Source: Acinetobacter rudis
GTDB lineage: Bacteria; Pseudomonadota; Gammaproteobacteria; Pseudomonadales; Moraxellaceae
Assembly (NCBI RefSeq): GCF_000829675.1
Contig: NZ_BBRX01000020.1
Coordinates: forward strand, 58,070-122,069
Reading direction: 5' to 3'
Length of the DNA: 64,000 bases
A program made the translations under genes and the position numbers. Below, one piece after another: positions 8,969 to 15,953 of this stretch (the first letter of the stretch is position 1; every line of letters begins with the position of its first letter). The notes under the pieces were generated by a model. It had not been told where the DNA came from. It made no database searches and saw nothing but the letters and a program-made list of their open reading frames with translations.

Positions 8969-9793
8969 TCAATCTTCATCATCAGCTAAGGTTTGGCCAC
9001 TGTTTTGGGTGCCTTTTTGCCAATATGAAGCTGCTTTAATAAATGCTTTATCTACAGCAAAGTCATTGACCAGACGTTTTCTTAAATGACGCGCAACCTT
9101 AAGCTCAGCTGCGATCCAAATATAATAGTCTTCTTTAGGGAGTTGTAGCTGTGTCAATGCTTGATCAAAAAAATCTATATGTGCAGCAGACTGACCATTA
9201 CGATGCAACCAATGCGTAGTGACCTGTGCTTGAGTTTGCCACTGTAATTGATCAGCTGCACTGTCGACTTCGACGATCACTAAGGCATGAGCAGTTGCGG
9301 GTAATTCTGCTAAACGTCGGGCGATAGCAGGTAAAGCCGTTTCATCACCAAATAACACATGATGTTGATAACTGTCAGGAATAACCATTGAGCCACGGGG
9401 ACCAGCAATCGCAATTTTGTCACCCACCTTAGCTTTTAGCGCCCATTGAGTGGCAGGACCAGCCTCATGAATAGCGAACTCCAAAGTAATTGTTTTTGCT
9501 ACAGTATCATAGGCACGCGGTGTGTAGTCTCGCATGACAGGCGCTTTCCCCTCAGGGAATTTTAGACCTTGTTCGCTCACAGTGGGCAGGATGATTTCAC
9601 CTGTATCAGGATGAGGAATAAACAACTTTACATGGTCATCAAAAGCACTGCTGACAAAGTCAGCGAGGTCATCACCAGTGAGTACAATCTGCAACAATGA
9701 AGGAGTGAGTTGTTGTATCTGTTGCACTTCAATCTGACGAAATTTCAACGCATGTTTAACGCGGTACGGTTTTTTATCTTGTGCTAAATTCAT
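8969..9793 (-). CDS. Siderophore-interacting protein (FAD-dependent ferric-siderophore reductase)
   Basis: This 274-residue ViuB/YqjH-type protein releases iron from ferric siderophores in the cytoplasm by reducing Fe(III) with FAD and NAD(P)H. The FAD-binding barrel carries RDYTPR (88-93, the RxYT fingerprint of the family). The C-terminal nucleotide domain carries GDETALPAIARRL (149-161) and the family's end motif KAASYWQKG near 258. Length agrees with the family. It is 9 nt downstream of a PadR-type regulator in one operon, matching the E. coli yqjH/yqjI pairing, and is divergent from a siderophore ABC importer, so it is likely the reductive step for that importer's cargo. Confidence 0.88.
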   Translation of the reverse strand: MNLAQDKKPYRVKHALKFRQIEVQQIQQLTPSLLQIVLTGDDLADFVSSAFDDHVKLFIPHPDTGEIILPTVSEQGLKFPEGKAPVMRDYTPRAYDTVAKTITLEFAIHEAGPATQWALKAKVGDKIAIAGPRGSMVIPDSYQHHVLFGDETALPAIARRLAELPATAHALVIVEVDSAADQLQWQTQAQVTTHWLHRNGQSAAHIDFFDQALTQLQLPKEDYYIWIAAELKVARHLRKRLVNDFAVDKAFIKAASYWQKGTQNSGQTLADDED

Positions 9794-9802
9794 GAAAACA
9801 TC

Positions 9803-10276
9803 CTATAACTGTTTGACCTGTTCCAAGGTCTGTTTAAGTATGAGTACAAACTTTTGTGCTTGTTCATCATCTAGAGCGTGCTGTGAGAGATGGTCATGTA
9901 GCTCATAACGGAAATCTTCAATCGCCTGTACCACAAGCTTGGGGTACTTGGTCCATCTCAAAACATGCTGCAAGAGCTGTTCAATCTGCAGTTCTTCTTC
10001 TTGATAACGTTGCCGACCTGCTGCTGTCAGCTGATAGCACTGTTTACGACCATCGCCCTCTGCTGGACACTGTTTGATCAGTTGTTTTTGCTCTAATTCA
10101 GCGAGTAATGGGTATAAAACACCAGGGCTAGGCCGATAAAGATCTTTGGTTAACTCACCAATAACTTTAATTAATTCATAGCCATGTCTAGGTTGTTGCG
10201 ATAAAAAATGCAACACAACCAAACGTAAGCCTCCATGCCCAAAACCACGCTGTCGCTGTGTTTTTCGACTTTGCAT
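9803..10276 (-). CDS. PadR-family transcriptional regulator (YqjI-like context)
   Basis: The 157-residue protein has a PadR winged helix at about 18-92 (LRLVVLHFLSQQPRHGYELI, then LYRPSPGVLYPLLAELEQKQ) and a C-terminal helical dimerisation arm (about 95-157). It heads the operon with the ferric reductase. In E. coli the PadR-like YqjI represses the equivalent reductase gene in response to nickel; here the metal-rich N-terminal tail of YqjI is missing (only GFGHGG is seen), so the signal may differ. AGGAGG is placed 8 nt before ATG 10276. Two palindromes with the core AGATATATCT flank a Fur-like box in the upstream region and are the likely operators, making it autoregulatory. Confidence 0.82.
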   Translation of the reverse strand: MQSRKTQRQRGFGHGGLRLVVLHFLSQQPRHGYELIKVIGELTKDLYRPSPGVLYPLLAELEQKQLIKQCPAEGDGRKQCYQLTAAGRQRYQEEELQIEQLLQHVLRWTKYPKLVVQAIEDFRYELHDHLSQHALDDEQAQKFVLILKQTLEQVKQL

Positions 10277-10302
10277 TGCCTTTACCTCCTGATCTCATGT
10301 GA

Positions 10303-10318
10303 AAAAGATATATCTTTT
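10303..10318. promoter_or_regulatory. Palindromic operator, probable PadR site 1
   Basis: AAAAGATATATCTTTT is a perfect 16-bp palindrome 27 nt upstream of the PadR start codon. Its core AGATATATCT recurs at 10360-10369 with centres 54 bp apart, about five helical turns. Confidence 0.65.
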
Positions 10319-10335
10319 ATTTGTAATTTGCAATA

Positions 10336-10348
10336 GAGAATGATTCTC
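10336..10348. promoter_or_regulatory. Fur-like box between the two palindromes
   Basis: GAGAATGATTCTC is a perfect 6-1-6 palindrome of the kind bound by Fur. It lies between the two PadR-type palindromes, suggesting dual control of the PadR/SIP operon. Confidence 0.6.
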
Positions 10349-10359
10349 CTTTACATAAA

Positions 10360-10369
10360 AGATATATCT
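10360..10369. promoter_or_regulatory. Palindromic operator, probable PadR site 2
   Basis: AGATATATCT repeats the core of the 10303-10318 palindrome, again preceded by AAA, on the far side of the Fur-like box. Confidence 0.55.
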
Positions 10370-10441
10370 AAATTTTTTTTGAATTAAAATTTTAACTAAA
10401 AGTTGAATTAAAACAGCGGACTTAAACTCAAGCACACTAAA

Positions 10442-10456
10442 TGAGAATGATTTTTA
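10442..10456 (+). promoter_or_regulatory. Fur-like box for the siderophore ABC operon
   Basis: TGAGAATGATTTTTA fits the 7-1-7 Fur pattern with few mismatches and sits about 100 nt before the first permease gene. This placement is suitable for iron repression of the importer. Confidence 0.6.
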
Positions 10457-10559
10457 ATTACATATGAGGTATGGTTGTGAATTGCTCATATTTTATCAAG
10501 ATGAACTGGAAAATTATTGAACTCAATAATGATGCCAAAGCCCTGAACTGAGTCACGAT

Positions 10560-11519
10560 TTGAATATGCTAAAACGCCGCTATATTTTCTTGTTGTTGCT
10601 TCCACTGGCCTTGTTTTCTTTATTTGTTGGCGTGGCAGATATGACAGTACAAGCACTTCTGTCTGGGCAGAGTCATGCTTGGGAATTATTTTGGACCAGT
10701 CGTTTACCACGTTTAATGGCGATACTGATGGCGGGTGCAGGTCTAAGCGTGTGTGGTTTGATCATGCAAACCTTGAGTCGTAACCGTTTTGTCTCACCAA
10801 CAACTGCAGGGCTTTTTGATTGTGCTCGTTTGGGCGTATTACTGGCGATTATTGTGGTGCCTGCCGCTTCGATCTTGCTCAAAGCTGGTTTTGCGATGTT
10901 GGTTACCTTAGCCGGTAGCATGGTGTTTATGAGTATTTTAGCAACCCTCAAACATCGTGATCCTGTTTTTGTGCCCTTAGTCGGAATGATTTTTGGCGGC
11001 ATTGTTTCTGCTGTCACGACTTTTATTGCTTTACAGCTAGATTTGCTCCAAAACATTATGGGCTGGATGCAAGGTGATTTTTCCAGCATTTTAAATGGTC
11101 ATTATGAGCTGATTTATTTGAGTCTACCTGTACTGGCGCTGATTTATTTTTTTGCAAATCGTTTTATTTTAATTGGGCTTGGGGAGGACTTTGCCACCAA
11201 TTTGGGACTTGCTTATAAGCCAACGTTATTTATTGGACTGCTGCTTATTTCAATCATGACGGCAATCGTTGTTGTGACAGTTGGAGCGATTCCTTTCCTG
11301 GGGTTGATTGTCCCGAATATTGTCAGTCTTTATTTGGGAGACAATATTCGTCTCACCTTATCTCATACCGCTTTGCTTGGTGCTTTGTTGGTTTTATTGT
11401 GCGATATATTTGGTCGTTTGATTATCTTTCCTTATGAGATCCCGATTAGTTTAATTATGGGGGTACTCGGGAGCATGATGTTCTTATGGTTATTGCTCCG
11501 GAGGTATCAACATGCCTAA
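10560..11519 (+). CDS. Iron-siderophore ABC transporter permease (FecCD family), first subunit
   Basis: The 319-residue, highly hydrophobic protein has the FecCD/BtuC fold: about nine to ten membrane segments, the inner-loop signature RLPRLMAILMAGAGLSVCGL near 43-62, and a C-terminal coupling stretch GAIPFLGLIVPNIVSLYLGD. It forms half of the membrane channel for ferric siderophore. The first codon is TTG 10560 with ATG 10566 just after; neither has a clear ribosome site, so the exact start is open. It overlaps the second permease by 8 nt and heads a four-gene operon of two permeases, ATPase and binding protein. The split permease pair resembles the FatCD/YclNO arrangement for catecholate or hydroxamate siderophores. 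Confidence 0.85.
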   Translation: MNMLKRRYIFLLLLPLALFSLFVGVADMTVQALLSGQSHAWELFWTSRLPRLMAILMAGAGLSVCGLIMQTLSRNRFVSPTTAGLFDCARLGVLLAIIVVPAASILLKAGFAMLVTLAGSMVFMSILATLKHRDPVFVPLVGMIFGGIVSAVTTFIALQLDLLQNIMGWMQGDFSSILNGHYELIYLSLPVLALIYFFANRFILIGLGEDFATNLGLAYKPTLFIGLLLISIMTAIVVVTVGAIPFLGLIVPNIVSLYLGDNIRLTLSHTALLGALLVLLCDIFGRLIIFPYEIPISLIMGVLGSMMFLWLLLRRYQHA

Positions 11520-12486
11520 GCTGAGTAATCATTCAACGAAATTGATGATCCTGACGATACTTGTTTTATCTATAAGTACAGCTTACCTCAGTTGGGATCT
11601 TAGCCATATCTGGCAGTATGCAATTAAGCTGCGTCTAAAAACCATTCTTGCAATTGTTGTATCTGCTGTTGCGATTGGCACAGGAACCTTGGTCTTTCAT
11701 AGTATTGTTAACAATCGAGTCGTCACCCCTCAGGCACTAGGTTTAGATAAACTTTATGAGTTATCTAAAACGCTGATTATTTATTTTTGGGGTGCCAGTA
11801 CACTTTTATCGATGCATCCAGTGATGGACTATTTGTCCAGTGTAGGTGTAATGCTGTTATTTGCATTGATGCTTTATCAATTGATCTTTAAACGCGTTGC
11901 CCAGACGCAGATGTATTTTTTACTGCTCATTGGTCTGATTTGTGCCACTTTATTTGATAGTTTAACCACCTTTTTACAAGTATTACTCAATCCAGATGAG
12001 TTTCAGATCGCAGCTTATGCAGGTTTTGCCAGTTTTAATGCAGTGAAATGGCCTGCACTGTATTTATCTGCACTGACTATTTTTCCAATCTTGATTTATG
12101 TCTGTTTTCGTTACCGCCAATTAGATGTCATGGCTCTCGGGCGTGATCATGCACTTAATCTTGGACTTAATTACGATCAAATCTGTCTTAAATTGCTGAT
12201 TGTGGTGGTATTGGCTTTGGCATCTGCCACCGCACTTGCTGGACCGATGATGTTTTTAGGTTTGTTGGTATTAAATATTAGTCTGCAGATTTTCAAAACC
12301 CATCAACACCGTATTTTATTACCGGGCATTATTTTAGTCAGCTTATTGGTGTTGTTAATTGGGCAGTTTGTGGTGTTGCACTTACTCAATTTAAAAACCA
12401 CGCTCAGTGTGATTATTAATTTTGTGGGTGGAATCTATTTCTTCTGGATACTATTGAAGGAGAATAAAAAGTGGCAATTGTCTTAA
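11512..12486 (+). CDS. Iron-siderophore ABC transporter permease (FecCD family), second subunit
   Basis: This 324-residue FecCD permease pairs with the preceding one; the ATG lies inside the first permease gene (8-nt overlap). It has an N-terminal helix, then RLKTILAIVVSAVAIGTGTL and the coupling region ALAGPMMFLGLLVLNISLQI near 240-260. The usual proline/glycine pattern of the coupling loop is looser than in its partner, consistent with the second subunit of heteromeric importers. It overlaps the ATPase gene by 16 nt, a strong sign of one translationally coupled operon under the 10442 Fur-like box. The siderophore is unknown. Confidence 0.85.
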   Translation: MPKLSNHSTKLMILTILVLSISTAYLSWDLSHIWQYAIKLRLKTILAIVVSAVAIGTGTLVFHSIVNNRVVTPQALGLDKLYELSKTLIIYFWGASTLLSMHPVMDYLSSVGVMLLFALMLYQLIFKRVAQTQMYFLLLIGLICATLFDSLTTFLQVLLNPDEFQIAAYAGFASFNAVKWPALYLSALTIFPILIYVCFRYRQLDVMALGRDHALNLGLNYDQICLKLLIVVVLALASATALAGPMMFLGLLVLNISLQIFKTHQHRILLPGIILVSLLVLLIGQFVVLHLLNLKTTLSVIINFVGGIYFFWILLKENKKWQLS

Positions 12487-13235
12487 AAAATCTGAGCAAG
12501 TCCTATCAACACAATACTGTGGTGGATGATGTATCACTACAGATTAATAAAGGACAGTTCACTGCATTTATTGGGCCTAATGGTGCAGGAAAAAGTACTG
12601 TATTGGCATTGATGAGTCGTTTGTTAGCAGCAGATCAAGGACAAGTATTCTTAGATGGTCTGGATATGCAGCAGATGCAAAATGGTGAGATTGCCAAAAA
12701 ACTCGCGATACTCAAACAATCCAATCATACCGAACTGAGATTAAGTGTAATTGATTTAGTGACTTTTGGTCGTTTTCCACATTCTAAGGGACGCCTCAAT
12801 CAAGAAGACCATGAAAAAATTACTCAGTCGATTGAATACATGGATTTGGGTGATCTAAAGCATAAGCAACTCACTGAGCTATCAGGTGGACAGCGCCAGA
12901 GGGCATATATTGCCATGATTTTAGCTCAGGATACCGATTATATCCTTTTAGATGAGCCACTGAATAATCTAGACATGAAACATGCAGCCCAGATGATGCA
13001 GCTCTTAAAACAGTTATGTGAGCAACACGGTAAGACCATTGTTGTTGTAATACACGATATCAACTTTGCATCGGTATATGCCGATGAAATTATTGCCATG
13101 AAAAATGGTCGACTGGTTTATCAAGGTCATCCTGATCAATTAATGAATGAAAAAACTTTAGAAGATATTTTTGATTTTCATATTCCAATTCAACAGGTTA
13201 ATCAACACAGATTTGGACTTTATTTTATTAGTTAG
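12471..13235 (+). CDS. Iron-siderophore ABC transporter ATP-binding protein
   Basis: The 254-residue ATPase carries Walker A GPNGAGKST (35-43), the ABC signature LSGGQRQR (137-144), Walker B ILLDEP (158-163) and the switch histidine in VVVIHDINFA near 193. It powers import through the two FecCD permeases at the inner membrane. Translation starts at GTG 12471, supported by AAGGAG about 8 nt upstream inside the end of the permease gene. The length is normal for FepC/FecE-type ATPases. The binding protein follows after 9 nt. Confidence 0.92.
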   Translation: MAIVLKNLSKSYQHNTVVDDVSLQINKGQFTAFIGPNGAGKSTVLALMSRLLAADQGQVFLDGLDMQQMQNGEIAKKLAILKQSNHTELRLSVIDLVTFGRFPHSKGRLNQEDHEKITQSIEYMDLGDLKHKQLTELSGGQRQRAYIAMILAQDTDYILLDEPLNNLDMKHAAQMMQLLKQLCEQHGKTIVVVIHDINFASVYADEIIAMKNGRLVYQGHPDQLMNEKTLEDIFDFHIPIQQVNQHRFGLYFIS

Positions 13236-13244
13236 GAGCACATC

Positions 13245-14222
13245 ATGAGGCTATTTAAGCAAAAAAGTTTGAGCAAAAGTTTATGGGCAATCGGGTTTAT
13301 GGCTGTATTTGTTACAGGTTGTGGGCAATCCAACAAACCTGCTGATCAGCAAGAAAAAACCGCAAGCACAACAACCGATCAACAACAGAGCTTTAGCAGC
13401 AAAGCTGGTGAAATTAGTATCCCGCGTCATTTAACTAAAATTGTCGCATTGGATGGTAATGCTTTAGGAACCATTACAGCATTAGGAGCTGAAAATCAGG
13501 TCGTTGCGGTCGCCAAAGGTACTGCATTACCACAAGCATTAAAGCAATTCTCTGATGCTCGTTTTATTGACGCGGGTAGTGCTAAAGAGGCAAATCTTGA
13601 GCGTGTCGCATCGAGCCAACCTGAAGTAATATTAATCAATGGCCGCATGGAAAACCAAATGCAGGCGCTCAAGGAAATAGCACCGACCTATTTTATGGAA
13701 GTTGACTATAACAACCAATTCCCAGCCTTTAAGCAACAAACCTTGAACATTGCGAAAATGGTGAATAAAACTGATGTGGCAGAGCAAAAACTTGCCAAAC
13801 TTGAGCAAGATATTGCAGCAGTAAAAGAAAAAAGTGCAGGCAAATCCGCACTGATCGTTATGGTCAATAACAATAAATTAGCTGCCTATGGGCCAGGCTC
13901 TCGCTTTGGTGTTATTCATGATTTATATGGCTTTAAACCTGCTGATGCCAGTATTAAAGTTGGTCTGCATGGTATGGCGATTTCACCTGAATTTATTGCA
14001 GAAAAGAATCCTGATTACTTATTTGTTATCGATCGTGGTGCTGCAATTACTGATCAAAAAGATGCAGCAAAGAAAGTCCTTGATAATCCATTGGTAAACA
14101 AAAGCAAAGTCGCTCAAGACGGCCATATTATCTACTTAGACTCAGCAACTTGGTACTTAATGAACGACAGTTTACTGGGTATGCAAAAAATGGTGGCTGA
14201 GGTCAGTCAGGCTTTAAATTAA
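13245..14222 (+). CDS. Siderophore-binding lipoprotein of the ABC importer
   Basis: The 325-residue precursor has a lipoprotein signal ending in VTGC, so Cys26 would be lipidated and the protein tethered in the periplasm. A Ser/Thr/Gln-rich linker (27-55) precedes the two-lobed class III binding fold, with ITALGAENQVVAV near 78-90, a long backbone helix near 165-200 and VNNNKLAAYGPGSRFGVIHD near 207-226. It resembles FatB/CeuE/YclQ-type proteins that bind ferric catecholates or petrobactin-like siderophores. TAGGAG precedes ATG 13245. No siderophore synthesis gene is in the window, so the ligand may be a xenosiderophore. Confidence 0.87.
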   Translation: MRLFKQKSLSKSLWAIGFMAVFVTGCGQSNKPADQQEKTASTTTDQQQSFSSKAGEISIPRHLTKIVALDGNALGTITALGAENQVVAVAKGTALPQALKQFSDARFIDAGSAKEANLERVASSQPEVILINGRMENQMQALKEIAPTYFMEVDYNNQFPAFKQQTLNIAKMVNKTDVAEQKLAKLEQDIAAVKEKSAGKSALIVMVNNNKLAAYGPGSRFGVIHDLYGFKPADASIKVGLHGMAISPEFIAEKNPDYLFVIDRGAAITDQKDAAKKVLDNPLVNKSKVAQDGHIIYLDSATWYLMNDSLLGMQKMVAEVSQALN

Positions 14223-14262
14223 GCCTAGTAATATTAGATAAATTTTTAACGATAGGCTTATT
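14221..14262 (+). terminator. Possible weak terminator after the ABC operon
   Basis: AAGCCTA and TAGGCTT form 7-bp arms separated by about 26 AT-rich nt just past the binding-protein stop. The T-run is poor, so this is tentative. Confidence 0.3.
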
Positions 14263-14385
14263 GAGTTAAATAGGCCTATGGCTTCAGTTGTGTCCACAAA
14301 TAATTGAGTGATTAAAGCTTTCGCTTTAGCTTAAATGTTTATGTAACACAGTCAGTTTCAAATACAAATAATGTATAATAATAAA

Positions 14386-14400
14386 CAATAATCATTCGCA
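14386..14400 (+). promoter_or_regulatory. Fur-like box before the ECF sigma gene
   Basis: CAATAATCATTCGCA shares the AATnATT core of a Fur box. It lies 16 nt before ATG 14417 and just downstream of a perfect TATAAT at 14374-14379, so binding would block the start of transcription. Confidence 0.5.
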
Positions 14401-14416
14401 TTGGGTTTGTTGTGAT

Positions 14417-14944
14417 ATGGAGCGCTCTGACAATCAGCTTCTGCAAGTTCTTATGTCAAATTATGCTGAGTTACTGAGCTTTATTCGTGCTCGTTTTGGT
14501 GACAAGCAATTTGCACAAGAAGTTATGCAAGAAACATGTTTGCATGTTTTAGAAAAAAAACATGTATCGCTCGATCAGGTGAATTCTCCTTTGGCCTTAC
14601 TCAAAACGATTAGTTTGCATTTGGCAATTGATTTATATCGTCGCAGTAAACGTATAGATGAACATCTTAATATAGACACTGATGTATTGGATTGGGTTGA
14701 TGATGATCAACGACTGACAGGGCCTGAATTATTAATTGCTCAAGATCAGTTTGAAGAAAAAATTATGGCAGCGATTCAGGCTCTACCACCTGTATGTCAG
14801 GATGTCTTTATTTTAATGCAGTTTTATCATATGTCTCAGGTCGAGATAGCAGAGCAAATGGGAATCTCTAGAGGCATGGTTGTGAAGCATTTAGCTCGAG
14901 CATTAAAAGTGCTTATTCCTTTTTTATTTGATGAGCACGAATAA
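14417..14944 (+). CDS. FecI-type ECF sigma factor
   Basis: The 175-residue protein has sigma region 2 at about 12-75 (including AQEVMQETCLHVLE and LAIDLYRRSKR) and region 4 at about 110-165 (LPPVCQDVFILMQFYHMSQV, then EIAEQMGISRGMVVKHLARA). This is the FecI/HasI class that directs RNA polymerase to TonB-receptor promoters after a cell-surface signal. Its stop overlaps the start of the FecR-like gene by 1 nt (TAATG), so the two are coupled. A Fur-like box and TATAAT precede it. The likely target is the receptor promoter at about 15850-15950. Confidence 0.9.
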   Translation: MERSDNQLLQVLMSNYAELLSFIRARFGDKQFAQEVMQETCLHVLEKKHVSLDQVNSPLALLKTISLHLAIDLYRRSKRIDEHLNIDTDVLDWVDDDQRLTGPELLIAQDQFEEKIMAAIQALPPVCQDVFILMQFYHMSQVEIAEQMGISRGMVVKHLARALKVLIPFLFDEHE

Positions 14945-15846
14945 TGTCACAGTCACCGAGAGATGATCATAGCGATGAGCCTAAAAAATATAGTTTAAGT
15001 GATGTGAAGTTAGCGATATCACCGTTTGAGGATCGCTTGTTAAAGCGTTTACCAAGTAAAGAAGAGATATTGCAACGTGCGAAGAAACGTCAACATAAGA
15101 AAAAAATTTCATATGCAGCTTTGGCATGGTTTATTGCTTTCGGTGGTGGTTTGTATTGGCTTGATCCAGCCTATCAAACTCAACAGTGGCAGACCCAAGT
15201 AGGAGAGTCGCAGCAGATTCAGTTGTTAGACCGCAGCACGGTTCACTTAAATAGTCACTCAAAAATAACGGTCAACTATCATCTGTTCTCAAAACGAATT
15301 CAGCTTGAGCAGGGTGAGGCAATTTTCAATGTGGATCATTCGAACTGGAAACGTTTAGAATTTTTTGAACGTCGTTTTATCGTTAATAGTGGCATGCTGC
15401 AAGTCGAGGATATTGGCACTGTATTTAATGTGCGCCGTTATACTGCTGATCATAATCGTGTTGGAGTTTTGCAGGGTAGCGTAAAAGTTCGTCTGTTAAC
15501 AGATTCAAATCAGCAAGATTTGATTTTAAAAGAAAATGATTTTTATGAAAATAAACACAATCAGCTCTATCGTTTAAATCAAATTAAGCTCAATACAGAG
15601 ACCGCATGGCAGCAGGGTTATGTTGTTTTTGATCATACGCCACTAAAACAAGCGATTGCTGCATTTAAACCCTATCAAAAATTTGAAGTTTCTTATTCAC
15701 ATCCAGATACGCAAAATATTTTAATTTCTGGCCGCTTCCAATTACACAACTATGATGCATTTATGCAGATATTACCGCAGCTGATAGATGTCAAAACTGT
15801 GCAGAAAGCTAAGCACGATTGGCTGATTATACAAAGTGGAAAGTAA
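14944..15846 (+). CDS. FecR-family anti-sigma factor / signal transducer
   Basis: The 300-residue protein has a cytoplasmic N-terminal part (1-53), one membrane helix at about 54-73 (ISYAALAWFIAFGGGLYWL) and a periplasmic FecR domain (about 85-185; QIQLLDRSTVHLNSHSKITV). Its C-terminal domain (about 235-292) contacts the receptor's signalling domain (HTPLKQAIAAFKPYQKFEVS). FecR proteins hold their ECF sigma inactive until the loaded receptor signals. The gene is coupled to the sigma gene and followed, 107 nt later, by the receptor. The N-terminal region is short and lacks the usual tryptophan-rich FecR start, though it is still long enough to bind sigma. Confidence 0.88.
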   Translation: MSQSPRDDHSDEPKKYSLSDVKLAISPFEDRLLKRLPSKEEILQRAKKRQHKKKISYAALAWFIAFGGGLYWLDPAYQTQQWQTQVGESQQIQLLDRSTVHLNSHSKITVNYHLFSKRIQLEQGEAIFNVDHSNWKRLEFFERRFIVNSGMLQVEDIGTVFNVRRYTADHNRVGVLQGSVKVRLLTDSNQQDLILKENDFYENKHNQLYRLNQIKLNTETAWQQGYVVFDHTPLKQAIAAFKPYQKFEVSYSHPDTQNILISGRFQLHNYDAFMQILPQLIDVKTVQKAKHDWLIIQSGK

Positions 15847-15860
15847 GAGTGAAACTTAAT

Positions 15861-15875
15861 TGAAAATAATTCTTA
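15861..15875 (+). promoter_or_regulatory. Fur-like box before the TonB-dependent receptor
   Basis: TGAAAATAATTCTTA fits the 7-1-7 Fur pattern with a few mismatches, about 80 nt before the receptor ATG. It would add iron repression to the ECF-driven promoter. Confidence 0.45.
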
Positions 15876-15953
15876 TTTGCAGGTATACATTTTGGACTTT
15901 AACTACGGCTACTTAGGTATACAGCTTAAATATTCCGATGTAGGAGCCAAGGT

